The notes: generated by a model not told the origin, from the letters alone. A stretch of 64,000 nt of DNA from Comamonas testosteroni TK102 (GCF_000739375.1 NZ_CP006704.1:1116001-1180000); one strand, 5' to 3'. Shown: positions 30,303 through 40,454, counted from the first letter of the stretch. Program-made: numbers and translations.

Positions 30303-30388
30303 CAATGAATAGGGGACGATGGCAGCTCCTGTTTTTGAAAATTCCGGGATGACACGCGGTTTTCATCCAGTCTTTCTAGACTGGCGCG

Positions 30389-31510
<1,122 letters not shown>

Positions 31511-31556
31511 GTCGCCAGCGTTTTTCATTGTCTGCAAATCCCGAGGAGAGATTCCC

Positions 31557-32846
31557 ATGCGTCGTCAAACCTTTGTTCACGGCCTGTTCGCCGCTGCCGC
31601 CGGCCTTGGCCTGGCGGGCAATGCTCTTGCACAGTCCCCGCTGGAAGTGCCTTTCTATTACCCCGTGGCCGTGGGAGGCCCCATCACCAAGGTGATCGAT
31701 GGCTATGCGGCGGACTTCAACAAGGCGCATCCGCAGTACAAGCTCACGCCCATCTATGCGGGCACCTATCAGGAAACCATCGTCAAGGCATTGACGGCGC
31801 ACAAGGCGGGCAAGGCGCCTGCGACCTCGGTGCTGCTGTCCACCGATATGTTCACGCTGATGGACGAGGGCGCGATTGCGCCCATTGACGACTTCGTGAA
31901 GACCGATGCCGACAAGGCCTGGCTCAAGGGCTTCTACCCGGCCTTCATGGCCAACAGCCAGACCGGTGGCAAGACCTGGGGCGTGCCCTTTCAGCGCTCC
32001 ACCGTGGTGATGTACTACAACAAGGAAGCTTTCAAGGAGGCCGGCCTGAACCCCGACAAGGCGCCCCAGAACTGGAAGGAGCTCAGGGAGGCCGCCCACA
32101 AGCTGACCAAGAAGGACGCCAGCGGCAAGGTCGTGCAATACGGCATCCAGATTCCGTCCACCGGCTTTGGCTACTGGATGCTGCAGACCCTGACCACGCC
32201 CAATGATGTGCTGCTGGCCAACGAGTCCGGCACCCGCGTCACGCTCAACAACCCCAAGGTGGTGGGAGCGCTGAACTTCTGGGTAAGTCTCGTCAGGGAC
32301 GGCGTGCATCCGGCCGGCGTGGTGGAGTGGGGCACGACGCCCAGGGACTTCATGGAAAAGAAGGCTGTCATCATCGTGACGACCACGGGCAATCTCACCA
32401 ATATCCGCGCCAATGCCAAGTTCGACTTCGGCGTGGGCCAGATCGCCGGCAATGTCCGCAAGGGATCGCCCACGGGCGGGGGCAATTTCTACATCTTCAA
32501 GAACGCGCCCAGGGAGCAGCAGCAGGCTGCATTCGAGTTTGCCAAATGGGTGACCCAGCCCGAGCGTGCAGCGCAGTGGAGCATGGACAGCGGCTATGTG
32601 GCGGTCTCGCCAGCGGCTTACGAGACGCCCGTACTCAAGAAGTACGGCCAGGAATTTCCCCAGGCCCTGGTGGCGCGCGATCAACTGCCCGTGTCGGTGG
32701 CCGAATATTCCACCCATGAGAACCAGCGCGTGACCAAGGTGCTCAACGATGCGATCCAGGCGGCCCTGAACGGCACCAAGACCGCAGCCCAGGCCATGGA
32801 CGATGCGCAGAAGGAGTCCGACCGCATTCTGCGTCGCTACCAGTAA
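31557..32846 (+). CDS. ugpB: UgpB-like periplasmic glycerol-3-phosphate-binding protein
   Basis: This 429-residue solute receptor belongs to family-1 extracellular binding proteins. A signal peptide (VHGLFAAAAGLGLAGNALAQ) precedes the UgpB-type start VPFYYPVAVGGPITKVIDGYAADFNKAHP. Other UgpB-like runs are LLSTDMFTLMDEGAI, WGVPFQRSTVVMYYNKEAFKEAGL and PTGGGNFYIFKNAPREQQQAAFEFAKW. A strong GAGGAGAG box lies just before ATG 31557. The upstream in-frame extension overlaps ugpC and is rejected. The ugpA ATG shares one base with the stop codon, so translation is coupled. The substrate is inferred from similarity; other phosphoglycerol compounds are possible. Confidence 0.88.
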   Translation: MRRQTFVHGLFAAAAGLGLAGNALAQSPLEVPFYYPVAVGGPITKVIDGYAADFNKAHPQYKLTPIYAGTYQETIVKALTAHKAGKAPATSVLLSTDMFTLMDEGAIAPIDDFVKTDADKAWLKGFYPAFMANSQTGGKTWGVPFQRSTVVMYYNKEAFKEAGLNPDKAPQNWKELREAAHKLTKKDASGKVVQYGIQIPSTGFGYWMLQTLTTPNDVLLANESGTRVTLNNPKVVGALNFWVSLVRDGVHPAGVVEWGTTPRDFMEKKAVIIVTTTGNLTNIRANAKFDFGVGQIAGNVRKGSPTGGGNFYIFKNAPREQQQAAFEFAKWVTQPERAAQWSMDSGYVAVSPAAYETPVLKKYGQEFPQALVARDQLPVSVAEYSTHENQRVTKVLNDAIQAALNGTKTAAQAMDDAQKESDRILRRYQ

Positions 32847-33802
32847 TGAGCAGTCCGGCGCTTGACACCGGCAGTGGCGCCATGGCGGCGCCCCTGTCAT
32901 CCAGGGCCGCCCGCAGGCTGGCGCAGGCCGCGGCACGCCAGCAGGCCGTGCATGCCTGGCTGCTGCTCATGCCGGCGCTGGTGCTGCTGCTGGGCTTTAC
33001 GCACTGGCCGGCCTTGTCCACCCTGATCGACAGCCTGCATGCCACGGCGCGTGGCGGCCAGTCCGGCGAATGGGTGGGACTGGAAAACTATGCGCTCATG
33101 GTCGACGACCCCGTGTTCTGGCAGGCCGTGCGCAACAACCTCTGGTTTGCCGCTGCCACCATTCCGCTGTCCATGGGGCTGGCCTTGCTGATGGCGCTGT
33201 GGGTCAACGAGAAGCTCGCGGGGCGGGCCTGGCTGCGCATGGCGTATTTCACGCCCACGGTGCTGCCCATGATTGCCGTTGCCAATATCTGGCTGTTCTT
33301 CTACACGCCGCAGTACGGACTGCTGGAGCAGGTGCGCGGCGCACTGGGCCTGGACGCGCACAACTGGCTGGGCGATCCTTCCACGGCCCTGGCCTGCATC
33401 ACGCTGGTGGCCGTGTGGAAGGAGGCCGGCTTTTTCATGATCTTCTATCTGGCCGCGCTGCAGACGCTCAATCCCAGCCTCAAGGAGGCGGCGGCCATCG
33501 AAGGCGCATCGCGCTGGTATTTCCTGCGCCGCGTGCAGTGGCCGCTGCTCATGCCGACCACGCTTTTCATTCTGGTCAACGCCGTGATCAATGCCTTCCG
33601 GCTGGTGGACCATGTGTTCATTCTCACGCGCGGCGGGCCGGACAATGCCTCCACGCTGCTGCTCTATCACCTCTACGAAGTGGGCTTCAAATTCTGGGAT
33701 ACCGGCTATGCCGCGGCCATCACCGTGGTGCTGGTCACGGTGCTGGCTGCCGTGGCGCTGTTGCAGTTCTTCGTGCTCGACAAGAAGGTGCACTATCAAT
33801 GA
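32846..33802 (+). CDS. ugpA: ABC transporter permease, UgpA-like
   Basis: This 318-residue inner-membrane permease has six predicted helices after an Ala/Arg-rich cytoplasmic N-terminus (first helix AWLLLMPALVLLLGFTHWPAL). The EAA loop reads EAAAIEGASRWYFLRRVQWPLL, the site that docks on the ATPase. It overlaps ugpB by one base (TAATG) and the next permease by four (ATGA). The FRLVDHVFILTRGGPDNASTLLLYHLYEVGFKFWD end is characteristic of UgpA/MalF permeases. Confidence 0.9.
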   Translation: MSSPALDTGSGAMAAPLSSRAARRLAQAAARQQAVHAWLLLMPALVLLLGFTHWPALSTLIDSLHATARGGQSGEWVGLENYALMVDDPVFWQAVRNNLWFAAATIPLSMGLALLMALWVNEKLAGRAWLRMAYFTPTVLPMIAVANIWLFFYTPQYGLLEQVRGALGLDAHNWLGDPSTALACITLVAVWKEAGFFMIFYLAALQTLNPSLKEAAAIEGASRWYFLRRVQWPLLMPTTLFILVNAVINAFRLVDHVFILTRGGPDNASTLLLYHLYEVGFKFWDTGYAAAITVVLVTVLAAVALLQFFVLDKKVHYQ

Positions 33803-34665
33803 CCGCTGCTGCATTTCTGTCAGGGCGCAGCAGCGCCGGGACGGACCGGGGCCTGAGCTTTCATGGCACTTCATGGCTGGACACCCTGGCCGCCTGGACG
33901 CTGGCGCTGCTGTGGCTGCTGCCGCTGGCCTATGCGGTCTGGACGGCGTTTCACCCGTCCGATGCGTCCACGCGCCTGGATCTGTCCGCGCCCTGGACGC
34001 TGCAGAACTTCCGCCATGCCTGGGAAGCCGCGCCGTTTGCGCGCTATTTCCTCAACACCATCTTGCTGGTGGCCATGATTCTGGTGGTGCAGCTGCTGCT
34101 GTCCACGCTGGCTGCGTTTGCCTTTGCGCGCTTGCGCTTTCGCGGCAGCAATGTGGCGTTTGCGCTGGTGCTGGTACAGCTGATGATCATGCCGGACATT
34201 CTGCTGGTGGCGAACTATCAGACCATGTCCAGGCTGGGCGCGGTCGATACCCTGGTGGGCATGGGGCTGCCGTATTTTGCCTCGGCCTTTGCCATCTTCC
34301 TGCTGCGCCAGACCTTTATGGGCATACCCCGCGAGCTGGACGAGGCCGCGCGCGTGGAAGGTGCGAGCACGCTGCAGATTCTCTGGCGTGTCTACGTTCC
34401 GCTGGCCAGGCCGGTCTACACCGCGTTTGCGCTGGTTTCGGTGAGCTTTCACTGGAACAATTTCCTCTGGCCGCTGATCATCACCAACAGCGTGCAGGCG
34501 CGTCCGCTCACCGTGGGCCTGCAGGTTTTCTCCAGCGTGGAATCGGGCGTGGAATGGTCGACCATCTGCGCTGCCACGCTGATGACTTCGGGGCCGCTGC
34601 TGCTTGCCTTCCTCATCTTCCAGCGCCAGTTCGTGCAGAGCTTCATGCGCGCGGGCATCAAGTGA
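33799..34665 (+). CDS. ugpE: ABC transporter permease, UgpE-like
   Basis: This 288-residue second permease of the importer has a MalG/UgpE-type six-helix domain. Its EAA loop is DEAARVEGASTLQILWRVYVPLARP. The final segment GPLLLAFLIFQRQFVQSFMRAGIK is the typical MalG-type C-terminus that contacts the ATPase Q-loop region. ATG 33799 overlaps the ugpA stop; the frame stays open upstream only as a shadow of ugpA. It is followed after 34 bases by the VOC gene, probably in the same transcript. Confidence 0.9.
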   Translation: MTAAAFLSGRSSAGTDRGLSFHGTSWLDTLAAWTLALLWLLPLAYAVWTAFHPSDASTRLDLSAPWTLQNFRHAWEAAPFARYFLNTILLVAMILVVQLLLSTLAAFAFARLRFRGSNVAFALVLVQLMIMPDILLVANYQTMSRLGAVDTLVGMGLPYFASAFAIFLLRQTFMGIPRELDEAARVEGASTLQILWRVYVPLARPVYTAFALVSVSFHWNNFLWPLIITNSVQARPLTVGLQVFSSVESGVEWSTICAATLMTSGPLLLAFLIFQRQFVQSFMRAGIK

Positions 34666-34699
34666 ACGGGATACAGTCAGACTCTTTGAGGAGCTGACG

Positions 34700-35086
34700 A
34701 TGCCCGGTCCCGCTGCTGCTGGTGTGCTGATCTATGCCAAGGACTTCCAGGCCCTGGCGCGCTTTTACGAGCAGGTGCTGGACATGCAGCGGCTGCATGA
34801 GGATGAGCACATCATCGTGCTGGAATCCGCGGCCCTGCAGCTGCTGATTCACGCCCTGCCTGCCGAGATCGCGGCGCGGGTCCAGGTCGGCAAGCCGCCG
34901 CAGCGCCGTGCCGATGTGGCACTCAAGTTCTTCGTCACCGTGCCCGCGATCGCCGAGGCCGCAAGCGTCGCGCAGGCGCTGGGCGGCCAGGTGTTCGACG
35001 AGCGCTGGCAAGGCCCCGGCTTTGCGGTCTGCAATGCCATGGACAGCGAAGGCAATGTGTTTCAGCTGCGCGAGACCCTGGCCTGA
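34700..35086 (+). CDS. VOC-family (glyoxalase/bleomycin-resistance fold) protein
   Basis: This 128-residue, single-domain vicinal-oxygen-chelate protein reads LIYAKDFQALARFYEQVLDMQ at the start (first beta-alpha unit) and ends DSEGNVFQLRETLA, the usual Glu-bearing last strand. Metal ligands are not complete enough to predict glyoxalase activity. A GAGGAG box lies 6-7 bases before ATG 34700. It is close behind the ugp genes and followed by the EEP gene, so it may be co-expressed with the importer, but a functional tie is inference. Confidence 0.8.
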   Translation: MPGPAAAGVLIYAKDFQALARFYEQVLDMQRLHEDEHIIVLESAALQLLIHALPAEIAARVQVGKPPQRRADVALKFFVTVPAIAEAASVAQALGGQVFDERWQGPGFAVCNAMDSEGNVFQLRETLA

Positions 35087-35167
35087 TCGGCTGCTCTGAA
35101 AATAGCCGCTGCCAGCACTGCGCAGGCAGGCGCTGCAGTCTTTTTCGATGTGGAAAGAAGCGACAAG

Positions 35168-36043
35168 ATGAATATCCTGAGCTGGAATGTGCAATGGTGC
35201 TGTGGCATGGATGGACAGGTCAGTGTGGAGCGCATCGTGCGCCACGCGCTGCAAATGGGCGAGCAGGCCGGCGGACTGGATGTGCTGTGCCTGCAGGAGA
35301 TCGCCGTCAACTACCCCGATCTGCAGGGCCATCCCGGCGACCAGCCGGCCGAGTTGAAGGCGCTGCTGCCGGGCTGGCAGATTGTCTTTGGTGCCTCGGT
35401 CGACGAGTTCACCTCCCGGGGACATCAGAGCTTCGGCAATCTGGTCGCCACGCGCCTGCCGCTGCTGCAGCTGCAGCACCATCCGCTGCCCATGCCGGCC
35501 GATGCCGATGTGCGCTGCATGCAGCGCATGTGCTCGGTGGTCACGGTCGCTGACGCGGCACTGGGGCCGGTACGCATCATGACCACGCACCTCGAGTATT
35601 TTTCGAAGCGCCAGCGCATGGCCCAGGCCGGCGCCCTGCGCGACCTGCAGATGCAGGCCTGCGCACTGGCCGATGCCCCGCCGCAGCCGGCCAGCGACGG
35701 CTCGCCCTACCAGACCAAGCCGCATACCCGCCATGCCGTGCTTTGCGGGGACTTCAACTTCGAGCCGCACGAGCCCGAATATGCCGTCCTGTCTGCCCCG
35801 TGGGCGGCCGGTGAACAGGGCTGTCTGCAGGCCGGCCAGTGGCGCAATAGCTGGGATCTGCTGCACCCTGGCCAGCCGCAGCCACCCACCTTCAGACTGG
35901 TGGACCGGACCTGGGGCGCCGAGCCCGGAGCCTGCGATCTGCTGTGGGTGAGCGACAGCCTGTGCCAGCATGTGCAGGCCTGGCGTGTGGACAGCACCAC
36001 AGAGGCGTCCGATCACCAGCCGGTGATGTTGACGCTGGGCTGA
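35168..36043 (+). CDS. Endonuclease/exonuclease/phosphatase (EEP) family hydrolase
   Basis: This 291-residue cytoplasmic protein has the EEP fold of DNase I, sphingomyelinase and inositol phosphatases. Visible catalytic motifs are the N-terminal ILSWNVQW (Asn ligand), LCLQEIAV (Glu metal ligand), RIMTTHLEYFS, VLCGDFNFEP (Asp/Asn) and the final SDHQPVML (Asp-His pair). The full set suggests an active metal-dependent phosphodiesterase. ATG 35168 has a GGAAAGAAG box; the GTG at 35150 is a weaker choice. Its place at the end of the ugp-like cluster, where E. coli has the phosphodiesterase UgpQ, hints at a role in glycerophosphodiester cleavage; that is a hypothesis. Confidence 0.82.
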   Translation: MNILSWNVQWCCGMDGQVSVERIVRHALQMGEQAGGLDVLCLQEIAVNYPDLQGHPGDQPAELKALLPGWQIVFGASVDEFTSRGHQSFGNLVATRLPLLQLQHHPLPMPADADVRCMQRMCSVVTVADAALGPVRIMTTHLEYFSKRQRMAQAGALRDLQMQACALADAPPQPASDGSPYQTKPHTRHAVLCGDFNFEPHEPEYAVLSAPWAAGEQGCLQAGQWRNSWDLLHPGQPQPPTFRLVDRTWGAEPGACDLLWVSDSLCQHVQAWRVDSTTEASDHQPVMLTLG

Positions 36044-36050
36044 ACTTGTT

Positions 36051-36323
36051 TTGGAACGTGTTTATGATCTCTACGCAGCCGCGTTGGAGCGCAATCGGGA
36101 TGAGTTCGAAGCGATGGCTTGCCGCTTGCACCGGGGTGCAAGCAAGAGTCAGCGCACAGAAATCGTCCGATTTCGCTCCAACCCTTCGGGACAGTGTCTT
36201 TGCGGGCGGTCTGCGGCGTTGCGAATCCTCGCAATAGCAGAGCTATTGCTGCGGTATCGCGCCTTGCATCCCATCCCGCAAAGCCCTCTGTCGCGGCGCG
36301 AGGAGATCGTAAACACGTTCTAA
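36051..36323. mobile_element. 273-bp element with 21-bp terminal inverted repeats (MITE-like)
   Basis: The left end (36051-36071, TTGGAACGTGTTTATGATCT...) and right end (36303-36323) are inverted repeats matching at 19 of 21 positions. The interior is rich in small hairpins, among them the perfect GCAATAGC / GCTATTGC stem with an AGA loop near 36231-36250, TGCACC/GGTGCA and AATCG/CGATT. A 90-codon open frame runs from TTG at the first base to TAA at the last bases of the right repeat, but shows no recognisable domain. No transposase or obvious target duplication is visible. It fills the gap between the EEP gene and the HdeD-like gene. Confidence 0.72.
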
Positions 36324-36399
36324 GGGTCGGAGCTGGATTCGAGAGACCTGCTGCTGCGCAAGTCGCAGTGATGTGGAACCCTGAAAGAGAGGAGTCTTC

Positions 36400-36957
36400 A
36401 TGCCTGTAGAAATTCCGTCCATGTCCATCATGCTGCACCGTAGCTGGTGGGTGCTGTTGCTGCGCGGTGCCGCCGCCATCATTTTCGGCGTGCTGACCTG
36501 GATGCAGCCCGCAGCATCCGCGGCCGCACTGGTGCTGGTGTTCGGCGCCTATGTGTTTGTCGATGGCCTGCTGGGCATCTACACCGCCATCAAGAGCCGC
36601 CAACAGTCGCGTCACTGGTGGTTGGTTCTGCTGTGGGGGCTGACGGGTGTGGTGGTGGGGGTGCTCACGGTCATCAACCCGGCGATCACCGCATTGGTGC
36701 TGACCATCTATATCGGTGTCTGGGCTCTGATGACCGGTGTGCTGCAGATCGTCGCAGCGCTGCGTTTGCGCAGGGAAATTCAGGGCGAATGGCTGCTGGT
36801 GCTCGGCGGGCTGCTATCGGTGCTCTTCGGCATCTTCGTGCTGATGCAGCCCGGCGCGGGCATGATGGCCATGCTGTGGGTGCTGGCGACCTATGCCGTG
36901 ATCTTCGGCGTGCTGATGGTGATACTGGCGTTCAAGATCAAGAAGTTCACGGCCTGA
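36400..36957 (+). CDS. HdeD/DUF308-family membrane protein
   Basis: This 185-residue protein has six hydrophobic helices in three pairs, the DUF308 arrangement of the HdeD acid-resistance membrane protein. The opening MLHRSWWVLLLRGAAAIIFGVLTW and the repeat-like GEWLLVLGGLLSVLFGIFVLMQPGAG match the family. A GAGAGGAG box precedes ATG 36400. It is probably monocistronic: a 273-bp repeat element lies upstream and a terminator downstream. A further 21-base copy of the element's terminal repeat starts inside the last codons. Acid-stress function is a family inference. Confidence 0.85.
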   Translation: MPVEIPSMSIMLHRSWWVLLLRGAAAIIFGVLTWMQPAASAAALVLVFGAYVFVDGLLGIYTAIKSRQQSRHWWLVLLWGLTGVVVGVLTVINPAITALVLTIYIGVWALMTGVLQIVAALRLRREIQGEWLLVLGGLLSVLFGIFVLMQPGAGMMAMLWVLATYAVIFGVLMVILAFKIKKFTA

Positions 36958-36976
36958 GAACGTAAACTCGTTCCGA
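36956..36976 (+). repeat. Diverged copy of the 21-bp terminal repeat
   Basis: Seventeen of 21 bases match the right end of the 36051-36323 element in the same orientation (GAGAACGTAAACTCGTTCC...). It overlaps the stop codon of the HdeD-like gene. With 17/21 identity a chance match cannot be ruled out. Confidence 0.4.
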
Positions 36977-36995
36977 GAGGCAGTGACTTCGGGAG

Positions 36996-37022
36996 AAAGC
37001 GGCTTGCAGAAGCCGCTTTTTT
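36996..37022 (+). terminator. Intrinsic terminator after the HdeD-like gene
   Basis: AAAGCGGCTT pairs with AAGCCGCTTT over a GCAG loop, followed by further T residues. Confidence 0.92.
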
Positions 37023-37101
37023 GTTGCCGCTTGTCTGAGCAGTCTGTTCGCCGGGCCATCTTTGGGACAATGCCTGCTGACTTCCAACAGCGCACAACGA
37101 C

Positions 37102-39525
37102 ATGGAACAAGGCATGCAGCGGTATTTCCAGCCCCCGAGAGTGAAACAGTCCTGGCGGGCCGTCGGCATGACGGCCGCCTTGTGGCTGGGTCTTGCCTCC
37201 AGCAGCCATGCCGTGCCCAGCTACGACGAGGTGCGCAGCGAGCATCGCTCCTCGGAGACCCTGCTGCTGTCGCGCGAGGGCGAGCTGCTGCAGCGCCTGC
37301 GCACTGACAGCACGGTGCGCCGCGGGCCCTGGGTGGCACTGGCCGATGTCTCGCCGGCGCTGCGCACCGCCCTGGTGCTCAGCGAGGACAGGCGTTTCTA
37401 CGAGCATAGCGGCGTGGACTGGGCTGCCGTCACCGCCGCCGCCTGGGGCAATCTCTGGAACACGCGCACGCGCGGCGCGAGCACCATCACCATGCAGCTC
37501 GCAGGTCTGCTCGACGGCGACTGGCGTCAGGGACCGGGTGGGCGCAGCGTGGTGCAGAAAGTGGGGCAGGCCGTGGCCGCCCAGGTGCTGGACAGGCGCT
37601 GGCGCAAGGACCAGATTCTCGAGGCCTATCTGAATATGGTGCCGTTTCGCGGCGAGATCGTGGGCATCGACGCGCTGTCGCAAAGCCTGTATGGCAAGGC
37701 AGCCCATGGGCTGGATGCGCGCGAGGCGGCCATTGCCGCGGCCCTGGTGCGTGCGCCCAATGCGTCGGTGGAGCGCGTCGCCCAGCGTGCCTGCGGCGTG
37801 CTGCAGGTGATGGTGCCCGACGATGTGGCGGCCAAGGATTGCTCGGCCATGCAGCTCTATACCTCCAGCGTGCTGCAGCGGCGCCAATGGCTGGCCAGCG
37901 AGGGTGTGGCTCCGCATTTTGCGCGGCGCTGGCTGGCGCTGCCGCAGAACCGGGGGCACGAGCAGGTGCGCTCGACCTTGAACGCTGCCTTGCAGCGCTT
38001 TGCCGTGGCCAGCCTGCAGCAGCATCTGCGCGAGCTGCAGGGCCGCAATGTGGAAGATGGTGCGGCCGTGGTGCTGGACAACCGCAGCGGCGAGATTCTG
38101 GCCTGGGTGGGCTCCTCGGGCACGCTGAGCCAGGCATCCGAGGTCGATGGCGTCACCGCTTTGCGCCAGCCCGGCTCCACGCTCAAGCCCTTTCTCTATG
38201 CGCAGGCGATGGCCGAAAAGCGCATCACGGCCGCCTCGCTGATCGAGGATTCGTCGGCCCATATCCCCACGCAGAACGGCCTCTACATTCCGCAGAACTA
38301 CGACCGGCGCTTCAAGGGCTGGGTGTCGGCGCGCACGGCGCTGGCGTCCTCGCTCAATGTGCCGGCAGTGCGCACGCTGGTCATGGTCACGCCCGATGCG
38401 TTTTTCGAGCAACTCAAGAAGCTGGGCCTGCCGCTGCGTGAAAGCGGCGGCTACTATGGCTTCAGCCTGGCGCTGGGCAGCAGCGAGGTCGCGCTGCTCA
38501 ATCTGACCAATGCCTACAGGGCGCTGGGCAATGGCGGTCAATACCGCCCCGTGAGCTGGGCCTTGCCCCGGACAGACAGCCGCAGATCCGGCGATGCAGC
38601 GCCGGGCAGCGAGGCACCGCTGCAGGCACTGGATGCGCGGGCCGCCTTCATCGTCGGCGACATTCTTTCCGACAATATGGCGCGGGCCCCGACCTTCGGT
38701 ACCGACAGCGTGCTGGCCACGCGCTTCTGGACGGCCGTGAAAACCGGCACCAGCAAGGATATGCGCGACAACTGGGCCGTAGGCTGGTCCGAGCGTTACA
38801 CCGTGGGCGTCTGGGTCGGCAATGCTGGTGGCGAAGCCATGCATTCCGTGAGCGGCACCAGCGGCGCAGCGCCCATCTGGGCCGAGATCATGGGCTTCCT
38901 GCATCGCAATGTGTCCAGTCATGCACCCCGGCCACCCGCTGGCGTGCTGCAGCAACAAGTGCAGTTTGGCGCGCTGGCCAGTGGCGGCACGCCCATCGAA
39001 AGCGCGCGTGGCGAATGGTTTGTGGAAGGCACGCAGCAGTCGCTGTTTGCCATGGATCACGTGGCGGGCAGTGCAGAGCAGAAAAGCCTGGCCAGGCAAA
39101 AAGGCAGCAAGTCCGGCAGCGCTGCGGCTGCGGCCGCTGTGCGTATCTCGCGCCCGGCCAATGGCACGATTCTGGCGCTGGACCCCGATATTCCACCCGA
39201 CAGCCAGCGCGTGCAATTGGTGGCGCGTCAGGCCGGTATGGCGGCCGAGCAGGACTGGCGTGACGGCAGCTTGCGCTGGCGGCTGGTAACCCGGCAGTAC
39301 GGCCCGCCTGCGGCTGCCGACAAGAATGCGCAACCCGTGATGCGGGAAGTGCAGCGCGAGCTGGGGCGTGGCAGTCAGCTGGGCTGGCTGCCCTGGCCGG
39401 GGCGCCACAAGCTGGAGCTGCTCGATGCCTCCGGCAAGGTGCTGGACAGCATCGCGCTGGAAGTGCGCGGCGCCGGTGCCCTGGTGGCCGGGCCGGAGCA
39501 GATCCAGAGCCAGCGCCGGCGCTGA
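37102..39525 (+). CDS. pbpC: Penicillin-binding protein 1C
   Basis: This 807-residue bifunctional peptidoglycan synthase is of the PBP1C type. The glycosyltransferase domain carries SEDRRFYEHSGVDW (catalytic Glu95), RGASTITMQLA and RRWRKDQILEAYLNMVPF. The transpeptidase domain has the SxxK motif in PGSTLKPF (Ser359), SSLN and KTGTSKDMRDNW (Lys547). A C-terminal biPBP_C-like domain (RISRPANGTILALDPDIP) marks PBP1C. An N-terminal hydrophobic segment anchors it. PBP1C is normally encoded next to the macroglobulin YfhM, proposed to make a repair-plus-defence pair; here the two are 7 kb apart. A terminator upstream suggests its own promoter. Confidence 0.94.
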   Translation: MEQGMQRYFQPPRVKQSWRAVGMTAALWLGLASSSHAVPSYDEVRSEHRSSETLLLSREGELLQRLRTDSTVRRGPWVALADVSPALRTALVLSEDRRFYEHSGVDWAAVTAAAWGNLWNTRTRGASTITMQLAGLLDGDWRQGPGGRSVVQKVGQAVAAQVLDRRWRKDQILEAYLNMVPFRGEIVGIDALSQSLYGKAAHGLDAREAAIAAALVRAPNASVERVAQRACGVLQVMVPDDVAAKDCSAMQLYTSSVLQRRQWLASEGVAPHFARRWLALPQNRGHEQVRSTLNAALQRFAVASLQQHLRELQGRNVEDGAAVVLDNRSGEILAWVGSSGTLSQASEVDGVTALRQPGSTLKPFLYAQAMAEKRITAASLIEDSSAHIPTQNGLYIPQNYDRRFKGWVSARTALASSLNVPAVRTLVMVTPDAFFEQLKKLGLPLRESGGYYGFSLALGSSEVALLNLTNAYRALGNGGQYRPVSWALPRTDSRRSGDAAPGSEAPLQALDARAAFIVGDILSDNMARAPTFGTDSVLATRFWTAVKTGTSKDMRDNWAVGWSERYTVGVWVGNAGGEAMHSVSGTSGAAPIWAEIMGFLHRNVSSHAPRPPAGVLQQQVQFGALASGGTPIESARGEWFVEGTQQSLFAMDHVAGSAEQKSLARQKGSKSGSAAAAAAVRISRPANGTILALDPDIPPDSQRVQLVARQAGMAAEQDWRDGSLRWRLVTRQYGPPAAADKNAQPVMREVQRELGRGSQLGWLPWPGRHKLELLDASGKVLDSIALEVRGAGALVAGPEQIQSQRRR

Positions 39526-39536
39526 ATGCCGGCCGG

Positions 39537-40454
39537 TCAACCGGTCAACCGGTCAGGCGCTCGGTTGCCGGAATCGAACTGCGCTACCAGAAAGTCCAGC
39601 AGCGCCCGCAGCTTGGGCGTCATATGCTGGCGTGACGGATAAATGGCATAGAGCGCGGTCTGCACCGTGCTCCAGTCTTCCAGGGCGGCCTGCAACCGGC
39701 CCGTGCGCAGGTCTTCCTCGACATAGGGCAGCGGGATCAGGCTGACGCCAAAGCCCGCGCGCAATGCATCGCGCACCGCCAGGCTTGAGGACACCGAGTA
39801 GCGCGCATTGACCGCCACGCGCTCCATGCGCCCGCCTTGCTCAAATTCCCAGACATCTGCATGGCCGGAGAGGCTGAAGCGTATGTGCTCGAGGCCGCTG
39901 AGGTCGGCAGGCGTGTGCGGGCGGCCGCGCTTCTCGAAATAGCCGGGCGCGGCGCACAGTACATGCGGCATCGAGGTCAATGGTCGCGCAATCAGCGAGG
40001 AGTCCTCGAGCCGGTCACTGCCGCGTATGGCCAGATCGAAGCCTTCACGCACGATATCTACGCGTCTGTCGTCCAGGTGCAGGTCCAGCTGCAGCTCGGG
40101 GTGGCGCTCCAGGAAGGCGGGGAGGGCGCAAGAGATCTGCGTCAGCGTGAATGTCATGGGCGCGCTGACCTTGAGCAGGCCGCTGGGCGCAGCCTTGAAC
40201 GGGCATAGTGCCGAGTCTGCATCGGCCAGCGCATCGAGCGCCCGCGTGACATGTTCGAGATACAGGCGGCCTTCTTCCGTCAGCGCCATGCGCCGCGTGG
40301 TGCGCTGAATGAGGCGCGTGCCCACATGGGCCTCCAGCTCGGCGATGTTCTTGCTGATCGCAGCCGGCGACAGGCCCAGGCTGCGGCCCGCCTCGGCAAA
40401 GCTGCCGCGCTGCGCGATGCGATGAAAGACTTGCAAGGCGGTCAGTCGGTCCAT
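39537..40454 (-). CDS. LysR-family transcriptional regulator
   Basis: This 305-residue LysR-type regulator has an N-terminal winged helix-turn-helix (MDRLTALQVFHRIAQRGSFAEAGRSLGLSPAAISKNIAELE) and a C-terminal substrate-binding effector domain. It falls in the subgroup with DRLTALQVF-type starts that often controls a divergent oxidoreductase or exporter gene. ATG 40454 opens the conserved helix; the upstream 15 codons lie in the operator region. It is divergent from the nitroreductase/EamA pair and probably controls it and itself. The stop region has three tandem CCGGTCAA units. The effector is unknown. Confidence 0.9.
   Translation of the reverse strand: MDRLTALQVFHRIAQRGSFAEAGRSLGLSPAAISKNIAELEAHVGTRLIQRTTRRMALTEEGRLYLEHVTRALDALADADSALCPFKAAPSGLLKVSAPMTFTLTQISCALPAFLERHPELQLDLHLDDRRVDIVREGFDLAIRGSDRLEDSSLIARPLTSMPHVLCAAPGYFEKRGRPHTPADLSGLEHIRFSLSGHADVWEFEQGGRMERVAVNARYSVSSSLAVRDALRAGFGVSLIPLPYVEEDLRTGRLQAALEDWSTVQTALYAIYPSRQHMTPKLRALLDFLVAQFDSGNRAPDRLTG

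Noticed and set aside
36051..36323. 90-codon frame spanning the repeat element as a real small gene
   Set aside because: It uses TTG inside the left terminal repeat, has no ribosome binding site and no recognisable domain; the element is better explained by its inverted ends and hairpins.
39533..39558. Three tandem CCGGTCAA units between pbpC and the LysR gene
   Set aside because: Too short to call a functional repeat; they overlap the LysR stop codon and may be simple slippage.
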